Assembly: GCA_002104935.1 (NCBI GenBank)
Contig: MCGT01000003.1
Span: 186,001 to 250,000, forward strand
Length of the DNA stretch: 64,000 nt
Source: Hesseltinella vesiculosa
Taxonomy: Eukaryota > Mucoromycota > Mucoromycetes > Mucorales > Cunninghamellaceae
Direction of reading: 5' to 3'
Shown here: positions 23,328 to 34,799 of the stretch, piece after piece
Numbering within the stretch: position 1 is the stretch's first letter
Layout of the letters: each line of letters starts with the position of its first letter
The notes under the pieces: generated by a model
The model's database searches: none
What the model was told of the DNA's origin: nothing
The model's input: the letters and a program-made list of their open reading frames with translations, nothing else
Translations under genes and position numbers: made by a program

Positions 23328-23819
23328 GGCTTCCCTGGATCCAAATTACAGAAAGAAAAAAATCAAAAAAAAAAAAAAATCGGGAAATCCCAAAAAGAAA
23401 AAAAAAATCGCCTTTCCCGGGCTGGAACAGATTCGAATGCAGACCGCCGTGCTCTCCGCATTTGTCGGGGCCTGTCATTGTCGTCGGTTGACAAACGTGA
23501 GTTCTTTGAAAAAGAGTAGGCACAAGACAGAATTCACGGGAATTCATGTTACGCAGAGCCAAAAATTACCCAATAAAATCATTCTCCTCTTTTTAGTAAT
23601 TTCATCTATCCTCACCTCCCCGGGTTTCTTATCAACCAATGCCCATTTATCCATTTTATCCTCACCTCTTCAATTCTTCTTTTGTCATCTGGCTTTGAAT
23701 CTTTTACTTTTTTTTTAAACAAGCTGAATCGTTTACTTTTTTTCTTCCCAATACTTTCAAACTAGCTGAATCGTTTACTCTTTTTTCTTCCCAATAATTT
23801 TAAACAAGCAGTTCTTTAA
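23328..23819. other. Promoter region of GDE1-like gene and 5' flank of MULE relic
   Basis: Includes an A/AAG-rich stretch at 23350-23410 and, next to the MULE coding region, a tandem repeat (listed separately). No terminal inverted repeat could be matched by eye with the far side of the transposon. Confidence 0.4.
23723..23807 (+). repeat. Tandem 42-43 bp direct repeat upstream of MULE relic
   Basis: Two consecutive copies starting GCTGAATCGTTTACT and running through a T-rich core to CTTCCCAAT occupy 23723-23764 and 23765-23807. The tail of the second copy (TTTAAACAA) also precedes the first copy at 23714-23722, suggesting part of a third unit. It abuts the MULE start codon at 23820 and may be subterminal sequence or promoter of the element. 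Confidence 0.75.
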
Positions 23820-26695
23820 ATGACTTCTCGCAACATTGGACGCTTAGTTAACTCTACAATTGAAAGATTCATTCGACATGAAAATACAGATGGAAACAAC
23901 AACTTTCCTCTAACTGAACCTCATCCACGCTTGATTCAGTCAACCTCTGCAGCAGCACCACTTGCTCATTGTTCTGATTGCAAAAGTAAGCGAGCCTTGA
24001 TCGAGTTTGAAGGCCGTAGGTGCTGGTATCGTACTTGCATCCGCTGTCGAAACAAGGCTACCGATCAGCGTACTCCTCCTCCTGAAGCTATGCTTGACTG
24101 GGACGACTTTTCTGATTTTTACTCCCAATTCAGCGAAAACAGAACTCTACCTGTCAACATGCACCTTCCCGATGAGCTTGTCGGTGTACCAGTTGATGAC
24201 ATCATTCGTAGGCTGGTCGTATACATCTACGAAGTCTCTGGCTTCGAGTTCTATCTTGCAAGGATAAACAACCCCTCTAGACGCAATGCAGTGTCATTTT
24301 ACGCCTCCTGCATTAATTCAAGCAGCTTCCAACAACAAGTACCAGGTAACTGGATGGGTGGACGAGCAGCAATTGTTAAAAGTAAAAGAGTGAAGGCTCA
24401 TTTATACTGTATTTATTTTATAGAAAGAGAGCTGCAGCGGTTGCACGACCGTATCACCACTGCTGACTGCAATGGCCGCTTGATTGGTTTTGTGGATGAA
24501 CAACAGCGCTAGATCCACTGCACCATACACCATGACGACAACAACCATCCTTTGGGTGCGTCTCTGCGTGGCTCTGTCAATGGTCAAATAAGGCGCTTTA
24601 TTCACGATGTGGCCCCTCACCGAACCCCCATCGATGTCTACAACGAAGCTTCAGTGTGTTTTCTGTTCCGACATTGACGTACGCGCAGACTTATTACTGG
24701 TATAACCAATCGCTCGAAAGATATTACCGATCTGAAGACAACGCATTGCAATCTGCCCAGCGCCTCATTCGATTGCATGAAGCCGATAATAACTTTGGAC
24801 AGGTAAAAAAGAAGAGAGAGAGAGACAGAGAGAGGCTTTAGGTGAGGCAAGACATGATGCTGTACGACCGGTTTGAAGCCGTAGACCCAGGGCCCACCAC
24901 TACCCAAGTTGACTGATTAACGGACACGTCTGTGGTTTTGCCTTTAAATAAATCCTCAATTTTTTTTTTTTGCTGATAATTAGCTGACGTTCAGTGATGA
25001 TGGGCATGCTCATTATATCAGTTTCTACACCCCTTTTCTCTCCATCTGCACTGGTGTCAACAGGGACGAAATCAAAGAATACCACATTGATTCTACGTTA
25101 AGACCAACCGCGAATCATTTGAGCTCTTTGGATTGATTGCGAACATCAGGGGGTCCGGATTCCCAGTGGCATATCTACTCGTAAAACGTACAACTGGTCC
25201 ACTCGGTAGCCAGGGCGAAGATCAAGATGTCCAAAGTACGAATAGCTACCGTGTCAATGCAATCAGGCTGTTTCTTTTGACCTTGAAAGATCAGCACGGA
25301 ATTAGGCCACGGTTCATTTTCAGCGACAAAGACCAAGGGCAGCTCAGTGCCATGCGGAGCGTTTTTAATTCTGAAACAATCAGACTTTGTATTTGGCATG
25401 TAAAAAGAGCCATTGACTTGTATCATGGAAAGCCATCGAGAGGCTCAATGCTCTTCAGGAACTACAATCCAGTGCTAGCCCAGAACGAGTTTCCTTTTGT
25501 TGATGCCAGCTTTATCCCATCTGACCTAGGGCGCGCAACAAGTGGACCGCTTTGCAACAAAGCCACAAGAGATGAAATAACCGACATGGTCCAAAAGCAC
25601 AGTGACCTCCACCATTTTGTTCCATTGAACTTGCTGACAGGTAGGCACATTTTTGAGAGGCGTTAATTTCCAAATTTGGAATTTTTTTTTAAAATTCTTT
25701 AATATACTCTCCCCTGATTACTTCAGGCACATCACGCACCTTCTCGCCATCCGAAATCCATCAATTAGTTGCCCTTCAAGTGTATGAATTTTGCCGTAGT
25801 CGAAACTTGGTATTTGTTTGGGTGTACTTGTATAGCAACTGGTATACTAGGGATCAGTGGACTCTGTGGGCTCGAAGTGCTCGGAATGCTATCCCAGCAG
25901 GCAAAACAACAATGATGATTGAAGCGCATTGGCGTGTACTCAAAAGGTAACAAAACAGGTTCATGCCTCAAATAATCAATAGATTGACGATAAGATCTCA
26001 TTTTTCATCGCTTCAGAGTGCATCTCCATCATATTAATCGACCAAGACTTGACTATTTGGTCTATATTATTATTTCGAGGCAATGCGGCCGCCTAATCCG
26101 GTCATTCAATCAGAAGATTGCTACACGCCAAGTACTTCCAGAATGGGAGGGCCAATTTCGAAATGAATGGAAGGACTTGATGTCAAGGCCGGTGCAAAAC
26201 AATCGATATGCCCTTTACCAAACGGACCCTGCTAGCTGGGTATGCGGCTGCCCTTACTTTATACATAGCCGCTTCCTTCTGTGCAAGCATCTCGTGCACC
26301 GTAGCCGTCATCTAGCCCTCAACGACGATGCGATCAAAGAAGAAGAAAAGCTGCGAGCCACCAGCGCACTCGGGGAAGCCCTGCAGCTTATTGAATCCTG
26401 CAAGAGCCAAGCTGGCAGTGGATGGACTTCCCGCTCAAACTCGCCAACCATCCTCGCCCCTGATGGGCAACCCGTGCCGGCACAGCCCAACGCAAGCAGC
26501 CCTCAGCCAACAATTTCCCAACCTGAAAACTGGAAGTTCGTAGAATCCTTTGCTGCGCAGAACACGGATGGGAAGTTCAATTGGAAACTTTGCTACGAGG
26601 AAGGGAGAGAAAATGGCCACTTCCAATCGTTCTCTTCCTCCATTAGTGTCAAATCCAGCTACAACCGTTGGAAAAGAAACTGCAGTATGATTTAG
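23820..26695 (+). mobile_element. Decayed Mutator-like (MULE) DNA transposon, transposase pseudogene
   Basis: Coding segments at 23820-24512, about 24513-24900, 25090-25666, 25727-25950 and 26018-26695 form one degraded transposase. The N-terminal part has a CxxC...CxxC zinc-binding segment (HCSDCKSKRALIEF ... CIRCRNKA). Further on are the MULE catalytic features: HIDSTL near 25083 (first Asp), FIFSDKDQGQLSAMRSVF (second Asp) with CIWHVKRAI, and IEAHWRVLKR (Glu). A SWIM-type finger WVCGCPYF...LLCKH sits near 26240. Damage: in-frame TAG at 24510-24512 with coding-like sequence continuing after it, and a frame change near 25100 just after the first Asp. Introns may explain some breaks but not the TAG. 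The element is therefore probably non-autonomous today. Ends and target-site duplication were not identified. Confidence 0.75.
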
Positions 26696-27533
26696 GCAAT
26701 ACAAAACGATGGGGAAGTCTAAGCTGCGCTGGTGAAAGGCAATGGTATTATTTCTCGTCAGCTTCCATTATCAGGAGCACAAGGCAACTGGCGAGAGTTG
26801 GTGTTTTGGTAGCCTTGGATGGTGTCAGTTGTTGGAGAGCTGTTTCAAAGATTGTAAGACGTTTTAAGGAATCATGCTAGTATAGGAGGAGGGGGAGCCA
26901 GGGATTGTACAATTGCTCAGGTAGGTCTGGTGACCACGAAAGCTTATTGAGATCTTGTGTGCGCTTATGCTTGAAATCATCAAGGCTGGTGTTCTCGAGA
27001 GCGCTTTTCTTCTAGGTGAACTCGGCTGGTACGTTGGGTTCGTATTATTGAAGACTATTTGTCTTATTCGTGAGCGTTAGCTTTTATGAGAAAGACGTAT
27101 GAACAAGCTGAGGGGAAAATCACCGCCTCGATGCATTGGTTAAAAAAAAAAAAGAGGGAAACTAAACCATGTGAGCTCAGAGCCGGGGGTTTTTTTTGTG
27201 CTCTGCTTCTGACTGCAAACACATAAATATGACTCCTTTATTATGGAAGAAAGTAATTATGGGTATGTTGGGACAAAGTGAAAAGAAACGATGCGACCTA
27301 CCGAAGCCGTTCGGTGTTCAACCTTACGATTGAAAGAGGGATTTTTTTTTTTGAAATCAAGGGGCACTCAGCAAAAATAGAGCTTGAACATTGGTGAATC
27401 AGGCATGTCCGTGTCAGAGTGACACCATTAACTGGGCAACATTTACCTTAACTTGGATTGTATAGTATTCACGCCTTTAATGCCATATTCCGTTTTATTC
27501 TGTTTGCTGAAGAATGACTTGAAATTGGGATTT
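26696..27533. other. Spacer between MULE relic and repeat copy B
   Basis: The first 185 bases still form an open plus-strand frame of no recognisable family, perhaps more transposon sequence. The rest is AT-rich spacer with an A11 run near 27140 and no coding signal. Confidence 0.4.
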
Positions 27534-27765
27534 TTTGATCCGGTCGTCTGGGGGTACGTCCCATGGCGAAAATGGCTGATTTTTCGCCGGCGAGTTGGAA
27601 GTGACCAAACGAAACTGGTAAAACGTTGGCTGAGAGACCTTCACCAATCGACCTGGATTCTTCAACATCATCATCATTCATGCAATTGAGCACCCATGCA
27701 AAATTTTGCATTGATCTAACTGCCCAAAAGTGCTGTGTAGCGTTTGCTATTTTATTTTCAAAATG
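27534..27765 (+). repeat. Dispersed repeat copy B (~230 bp element)
   Basis: Left end TTTGATCCGGTCGTCTGGGGGT, core TGGCGAAAATGGCTGATTTTT at 27564-27584 (one mismatch to copy A), then CGAAAC.GGTAAAACGTTGGCTGAGAG, CACCAATCGACCTGGATTCT, CATCATTCATGCA, and right end CCCAAAAGTGCTGTGTAGCG TTTGCT. Order and spacing match copy A along the whole length, and the left two thirds match copy C. Confidence 0.7.
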
Positions 27766-27770
27766 AATTT

Positions 27771-29169
27771 ATTAAGATTAAGAACTCCAGAAATTTTATT
27801 TGGCAGTGACGCAGCTGAGCAAGTGGTCAAAGAGGTAGCATAGGTAGCACAAGTGCTATTATGGGGAGAAGGGGGAGAGGAGGTGGGCTTCGAAGTGCAG
27901 TAACAGAGTAGACTTGTTGACATCGGCGAGGACATGGGCAGTGAAGGGGACTTCGTTAGAGACTTGGCGCGAGTGTGCTGACCAAATGACAACGACACTC
28001 CAGAGCGAAGCATAGGCCAAGAACAAGTGTTGACGGAGGTGGTGACTCTACTGAGTCGAAAGGAACGACAGAATGCTGCTGACAAGCCAGTTGCTATACG
28101 CGTAGCTTGATCGGGCAGGTGAAGAACGTATGGTCACGTGATTCGAAAAGAGAATGCTAAATTGACCAGTCATGGCACAATGTGGCGGTGGAGCGATCGA
28201 GAGGTAAGCATTCCAGACAGTAACCAGTAAAGCACAGTGCGAGTGAATGAGGGAGTGGCGTGCACCAAAACAATGGCCATTTCGTGGCAGACTATTCAAC
28301 ACCAGGGGTGTATGTGCAGGTGGGCGTAGGCAAATGAAAGAGATACATAAAAAAAAAGCCAGCCATTTTTGCCATGCCACCGTATTGTCACGGTCAATGG
28401 CGAAGAGTGCTTGGATAAAAGGATGGATGTACGATGAAGTAAGCTCGCTCTCTCCAACGTGATCAATGTTCAGGTCTTTCAAGGCAGGCAACCTATTTCC
28501 TCAATAAGAAGAGAATGAAAATATCGTGAGGGGTTTATGCTCTCGAGGCTATATTAGCTTACAAGGATTCAATCGCCAACAGCACATTTTTGTTGTAGCC
28601 TTCAGCTTCAATGGACAACTCCAGCAGTTTGATTCTAGTATCGGTCAGATTGCTTCCTTCCAAGAACAGCAAAGAAAATTATTTTGAGTACAGAACTGCT
28701 GGGTTTGCCCCCCCCCCCCCCCTCCAAAACAAGAGTGTACCTTCAAACATTCCAATATCTTGAGAGTGAGGCCAGCGCCGAACTTTCTGTTAAGTCGGTC
28801 CTCTTCAACAACTTGCTGTCTTACAGATGCCAGCTGGGAGGCATTAAAATATGAAACTGGTATCGATGCGTACGTTGTCCTCTTTTGAAGCACGAAAATT
28901 GAGGAGATGCAGCTGCCAAAAAAAAAAAAAAATTAGAGCAGCACGGTATAGTAGTACAGCACTTACAGAAGCTGGATAAAATTTGCGTCTACATGAATGT
29001 AATCGCTGGCGTGGTTCATACAGTGCTGTTGATACGAATAAAAGGATTTATCAACGTCCAGCTGCCCACACATCCATTTGTTGCTTTGTTTGGAGCTAAA
29101 AAAAAATGTCAGAGAACGAACGAGTGCAGGTTGTGTGCTCCATAAGAACTTGCTCGTAGGTATGAACAT
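27771..29169 (-). pseudogene. Fragmented multi-exon coding remnants, unrecognised lineage-specific family
   Basis: Read on the minus strand, several protein-like pieces lie in order: about 29169-28963 (contains NKWMCGQLDVDKSFYSYQQH), 28893-28737 (YFNASQLASVRQQVVEED), 28650-28563 (NLTDTRIKLLELSIEAEGYN), 28492-28390 (PALKDLNIDHVGESELTSSY) and 28075-27800 (ASLWSVVVIWSAHSRQVSNE and VLADVNKSTLLLHFEAHL). Plausible splice sites join some of them, but the chain is interrupted by a 15-C run at 28708-28722 and by a stretch at 28380-28100 that does not read as protein in the same frame. I do not recognise the family. The repeat copy B lies directly downstream. Either a real, poorly resolved gene or a decaying one. 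Confidence 0.35.
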
Positions 29170-30290
29170 TTTTTATGTGGCTTTTGTAGGTACGATTTTC
29201 ATTTCGTAATGAACGCAGCATGGGCAAGCGTAAAGGGTATTGTTTGGCATTACTGATGCCATGTAGCATGTGATAAGCTTTCAGCCTGAGCGTTCATGGT
29301 CGTTTTTACCCCTGCTAGGTGTGCTGACTTTCTTCTTGTAATACAATACTAGATACCTATTATTTGAGATAACCATTTGTTAGAATATATGTATAAACGC
29401 GGTGAAAGAATGAAACATCCTACCAAATCCCTTTCGGTGTCTTCCTTATCAAATTGAGAAAAAGGAAAAGAAAGCGTGAAGAACAATAAAAATAAAAAAG
29501 AGAGAGAGAGGGAGAGCAAAAAAGAAAGGGCGGAGCTTGAATACAAGGGCAATGGTGAACTCCAACAAAATGGTGCCGTGAGATCGCAAGGATTGATGCT
29601 GCCTAAATGTTGTTCGTTTTCTGCAATCGGGACAAGTTATTTGAAAGTATGTGATAGTCATTGTTAAAAAAAAAGAGAGAGATAAAGAGAAAGAAATAAT
29701 TGCTTTTATTTCAGACTTCGCCGCGTTTTGCCTCCCCCTCTTTACTTTCAGCTGCTGATTGACTCTTTGGGCGTTCCAAGGCAGGCTATTGGCTCCACGC
29801 GTGGATCCAAAACCAACACCTCCCTCTCTTTTTGGTATCCTTCCTAGCCTTTGTGCCTGACATCGTCCAGCAAAAACTTGCGCCAGCCACTTCGCACAAG
29901 CAGCTTCAGCTATTCAGAGCTACCCATTTCACCGCTACACTTTCCATAGCCCATCACGTACATGTCACTTGCCGCCTGAGACTCAAGATGTCATCCACTT
30001 TGTCAGCGCTAACGCATCAACTTCTCCTTATGTTGGAAATGGTCTGAAGAGGGACTGCGCCGAGGTTGCTGCCATGCCTGAGACGAATGGATGGTACGAC
30101 ATGCCAAAGATGAACAAAAAAAAAAAAAATAAAGAGCGCACGGGCCAATGAACATCGACACACCTGCTGACATTCGCCGTCATCGAAGGTTCATACCAAC
30201 CAGTTGATTTCCATTTTGATAGATGCTTATGTATATTTTTTTCGAAGTAGATACAGTAAAATAAAAAAAAAATCATGGTATCAAATCAAC
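29170..30290. other. Spacer with a possible short coding relic
   Basis: A purine-rich GA stretch lies at 29460-29530 and again near 29660-29690. Between about 29860 and 30151 a plus-strand frame reads like protein (for example ETQDVIHFVSANASTSPYVG and AAMPETNGWYDMPKMNK), but it has no ATG and an alternative frame overlaps its first half, so I list it only as a possible relic. An ATTGG lies at about 29787. Confidence 0.35.
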
Positions 30291-33200
30291 TTAGGCAAGG
30301 TTTTCCATATAATCCTATGAAAAATGAAAAGCGTAAGTAACTGAGCCATCATGTCCATGCAGAGCCTTACCTTGAACTTAAAGGATGGGTTTTGTGCTAC
30401 AAAAGGGTGCACCAATAGCTCGGCTGCAGTGGGGCGTTCCTCGGGATTACTATTGAAGAGAGGATTAGGTCAGCTGGTGACTTCGAGCAAACATTGGCTC
30501 ACGTACATCTGGAAACATTCTTTCAAAAAGCTCTTGGCTAGATCACTGATATCTTCAGGTAGAGGTGGGGCTTCAAATTGGCCGAGCTAAGAAGAAAAAA
30601 AAATGAGACAAATTAAGGAAAAAGGAAGGGTGTCTTACGTTGTAAAGAGCAGCAACAATATTAAGATCCAGCCAAGGATGCTTGCCTGTCAACATTTCAA
30701 TGACGGTACAGCCCAGACTCCAGATATCAACCTTGGCGCTGTAATTGGTGCCAGACACCATTTCAGGGGCCATCCAGTAAACAGTGCCCCGCATCAACGA
30801 GTTACTGCCATGTGGATCGTACGCTTTATCTTGGCCAGACAGCTTGGACAGGCCAAAGTCGGTGATTTTACATGCGCCTTGATGATTCAAGAGCACATTG
30901 CCGGCTTTGATGTCCCGATGCAAGATATTGCGATCATGCAGATACTCAAGACCGAGAAGGATTTGGCGTGTAAAGAAGCTGGTGAGGCCTTCGTCAAACT
31001 TGCCTTGACGGTTCAGGCAGGTGGCAATACTGCCACCAGGGACATATTCCAAGAAGATGTTGATGTAGCCTTCTTCCTTATCCACATCGTAACCAAGGTA
31101 TTGCACAATGTTTTCGTGCTCCAAGTCCTTCAGCAACGAGATTTCTCGGTAAAGGGCATCCTGGGTGTCGTTCAAACTCTTGTTCAAGCGGTCGGCAGCG
31201 GTGGTGGGGATGTCGACTTGCTTCACAGCAATCCATTCACCCGCCGCAACATTGAGAGCGTGGTACACACGGCCATACGAACCTTTGCCAATCAATTCAC
31301 CACGCATCCACTGCAATTTCGTAGGGGCTGTAGGAAGAGAAAAAATGACGATGAGTAAAAAAAAAAAAGTCGCATTTTCTTTTCAGACTTACCGGGTGTG
31401 CCATCAGGAAGGACGGTGGAGGTATCTTCTCTTTCTTCAGGTAGGCTACCGGGTTTGACTTGCTGGACACGGTGGCCCCACATCTTTGTGCTTCTGCGAC
31501 GAAGAATGTTGTTGACACGGATCACATTGACAGCCTGCTTCCAATTGCGATGGGCTTCGTTGGCAACAACACGGATGGACTTCTTATGGCCCTGGAGTTT
31601 CCTGGTCAGGGGTGGAGGGGTGGGTGCGGCGGCAACGGCAGGCGTGGTCGAGGTGCCAGCCTGGTCGTCCAGCATGATTTCCTTGTCCAGGTCATGGCCA
31701 GGCAAGTATTTATCAATATCTCGATACAGCCGTTCGATCGAGGGCCGCTCGGCCCAGTTGTCTTCGATTTCGGTGTCGGTGAGCAGTTCATGCGAAGGTG
31801 AAAAGGTGGGCGAGCCATTGTCGGAGGAGGAGAGGGGCGTGCGCAGGGCGGTGGCCGAGGTAGACGAGGCGGTTTTCCAGTGAACGTTGGTAGTGATGCT
31901 GGGCGAAAGGCTGTTGCCGTTGCTGGTGGAGTTGCTGAGGGAAGTGGAGAGGGGGGGCATATGCTGAGGAGAAGGCTGCGGAGACTCGTCGTTGGCGTGT
32001 CTGTTAGGGATTTGAATGTAAAGGTGTTTGGTGGTGCGGTTGCCGGGGCGATGCTGGCCAGGGTGGACAAGGGCGGGCCGAAGCACAGGGCCGTTGCTTT
32101 CGTTGCTGGAAGAGGCGGACAGCGACACAGGCGGGTCTTCCAGCCTGACAGCGGTCAGTCCAGCTTGCATGAGCTCGGTTTCGGTGGTGCCGGAGCCGTC
32201 TCGGTTGACGTAGCTTTGCAGGGGGGAGGAGACCGAGGACGACGAAGAAGGGGTGATGGCACCGTTTGCGCCGTGATGCCGATGATAATAAGGCGAGCCA
32301 TAAGGGGCCGCCGCCGGCCAAGGGCCGGGTGAGGGGCTGGTGGCGGCCATGGTGCCGGTGGTAACAATGGTGGGTGTGGAGGTGGATGCTGTGAGGGAGG
32401 AGGTGATGGCGGTGGTGGTGATGGTAGGCGTAGGCGTGGTAGCGGAGCCGATAGGTGACAATGTGGAGGAAGACCGAGAGGTGACCATGGTGGGCGGCGT
32501 CAGGCTGGAGGGTTTGGGAGGCACTTGCCATAAAGCCGCAGACATCAAGTGATCCGCGGTGGCGTCGATGTCTGAGCGGGACGCGAAGCTGGGAGTGGTA
32601 ACCGAAGAAAAGGTGGTATCATGGTGGGGTGGTGGGTTCATTGGGCGAGGCGGAACAGCCCAAAGAGGAGCAGAGATGGGTGTGGATGGGCTGACGGGCG
32701 TGATGGACCCATTGGTGACAGACTGGGGTGGCACGGCCCAAAGGGAGACTGAAATAGGTTTGGATTGATCGATGGGCGACAGGACAGGTGCAGACTGGGG
32801 AGGGGTCAGCTGTGGCGGCTGTGGCGCTTGCGCAAACGAGGACGATTTTTGAGGTGGGACAGCCCACAAGGCGGCCACAGGAGGAGCACTGGGTGGGGAT
32901 TTTTCAGGACTGTCATCTCGTAAAGGCTGGGGAGGGATGGCCCAAAGGGCACTGGACAGTGAGACTGGAGGGTGCTGGGGAGAGACAGGAGGTGGGACGG
33001 CAGACAATGGGAGGGAAGATTTCACCAGGATACGATGCTTCGAATTGTCCGAGTGGCCACAAATAAATACGAGCTGCTTATCCTCCAAAGGCGTATCTAA
33101 AAAAAAAAAAGAGAGAGAGAGACAGGGTCAGCCATCGATAAAGTGGACGGTATGAAAAAAAAAAATTACCAGGATCATCGCCATTTTCATGGTAGAATTG

Positions 33201-34385
33201 GTATTGGTCCAAAGGTGTGATGGGCATACCGACTTTGGTGACGATGGATCGTTTGAGTTCGACAGGATCGTGGATGTTAGTGACGGTCAAGCTGCGGAAG
33301 ATGTCAGAATCCAAAGTGACTTGGATGCGTTGCTCACGAGAGGGGGAGGGGGTGGATTGAGGCAAGAGAGCAACCTGTGGTAAAGGCGGAATGGTTGCTG
33401 ATGATGGAGTGGAAGGAACCGAGGCAATCAGCATGTCCTTCTGTCAACAAAAAAAAAAAAAAAAAACAAGAAAAAAAGTATTAGCAACGAGAATGGGCGG
33501 GCTGGTCAAGGATGGACTTACGGATTTGGATTTGGTGACGACTTTACCTCTCGAGATCTTCCAACCGCCATCGGCTTTCCGAGAAAGAGGACCTGAAGAG
33601 GATGGGCTTGGGGAGACGGTTGGCGGTGCGGGTGGTGGATTAGGAAGGGCAAAAGCGCCATTGGTTCTTCTTGTGGTGATGGGGTTGGCACGTCGGTTGA
33701 GGGGTCCGGTGGGGACTTGGAAGTTCTTCATGATACGAGCAATATGATCAGGGCTGGATGATTTTCGTTCAGGGATATATTGCCTGATCATGTTGTATTC
33801 CGAGGTGAAATTGGATGGATTACCATTGGCTCGATCTGGGGTGAGCAGTGGGAACGGGCTGGTCTTGGTGGGAGAAGAAGGAGGGGCAAGTTGGGTGGTG
33901 GGCGTTCCATAAGATTCCATTTGGCTTTCGTCCAAATGCTATGATATGGAGAAGGTCGTCAATAACAATCGAGATCAAAAGCTGGTGTCAGTTTTTACGT
34001 ACCTGACTGGCCATGCTGGTGTTGATTTGTTGGATACTCTGACAGAGGCGACGCTTTTCATGAAATTTGATCACATCTTTGGGGAAGGTTTCGTACAGTT
34101 TTTCCATATTGTTCAAGTCGAGAAAAGCCTGTCCGCATATGCCTTTTGCTGGCAACCAGAAAAAGAAGAAAGATGTCCATGAAAATGTTCCCAGGGATGG
34201 TCAGAGACCTTGTGCTTACCTTCAAAATAGGGAACTGCGTAGGAGAACTCATTGGCATCTAGCCATTGTTTGACCTTGTCTATCGTCCATTCATCACCAT
34301 AGTAGGAATCGGGTTCATCGGTTGTTGGAAGAGAAACGGCTGGATAAGATGGGCGACTGAATTGGTAGCTATTGTCTATAGCCAT
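30291..34385 (-). CDS. BCK1: MAP kinase kinase kinase, Bck1/Mkh1-type
   Basis: Minus-strand multi-exon gene from ATG 34385 to TAA 30293-30291. Domains in order: a SAM-like domain (DEWTIDKVKQWLDANEFSYA ... LYETFPKDVIKFHEKRRL), a Ser/Pro-rich linker, a Ras-association/RBD-like ubiquitin fold (IQVTLDSDIFRSLTVTNI ... QYQFYHENGDDPG ... KQLVFICGHSDN), a ~400-residue disordered region with five LWxVPP repeats, then the kinase: GELIGKGSYGRVYHA (P-loop), VAVK-type lysine in IAVKQVDIP, LHRDIKAGNVLL (catalytic loop), DFGLSKLS, MRGTVYWMAPEM. IVQYLGYD and the end (RPTAAELLVHPFVAQNPSFK) are closest to Bck1 among known MAPKKKs. Known role: top kinase of the cell-wall-integrity cascade downstream of Pkc1/Rho1. 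A Ste11/Byr2 assignment is the alternative, given SAM plus RA. Confidence 0.9.
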
Positions 34386-34799
34386 AGGATTAATACAAAA
34401 GGGGTTGCCGAGAGGAAATCAACTGGAACAGCGATGAGAAGTATGGGATAAAGAAGAAAGAAAAGAAAAAAAAAAGAGGGGGGGAAGGGATGCAACGAGA
34501 ACAAGGGGTGGGAGGGAGTTTAAGGATGCAAAAATAATATAGAGTGAGACCCACAAGGATAAGAAAGTAAGAAGAAAAAAAAAGAAAGAAAGAAAGAAAG
34601 CAAGACCTAAACAAGAGAGTCAAGGTAACAAAAAGGACAAGGATTCTTTTAAAGAATCACACTGCAACGAGAATCAATGACAAAAAGAGATGGATATTGA
34701 AAAATAAGGAAGAGAAAAAAAAAAAAAAAAAAAGTGGGCTCAGCTTTGGCCCGAGATCAAGAGCGACGGGAAATGAAAAGTGAATTTCATCGTCGGAGT
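34386..34799. other. GA-rich leader/promoter of the MAPKKK gene
   Basis: Plus-strand sequence is strongly purine-rich (GAAAGAAAG units around 34440-34600, A20 at 34715-34733), so the minus-strand transcript would have a long pyrimidine-rich leader, typical for fungal promoters. It also contains the 3' flank of the RhoGAP gene. Confidence 0.45.

Noticed and set aside
28250..28310. Possible further copy of the dispersed repeat (minus strand, ACGAAATGGCCATTG)
   Set aside because: Only about 15 bases resemble the core and the flanking blocks are missing; likeness is within chance.
31398..33155. Several plus-strand frames of 60-160 codons opposite the MAPKKK
   Set aside because: Antisense shadows of the Pro/Ser/Thr-rich linker and kinase regions; no domain and no splice continuity.
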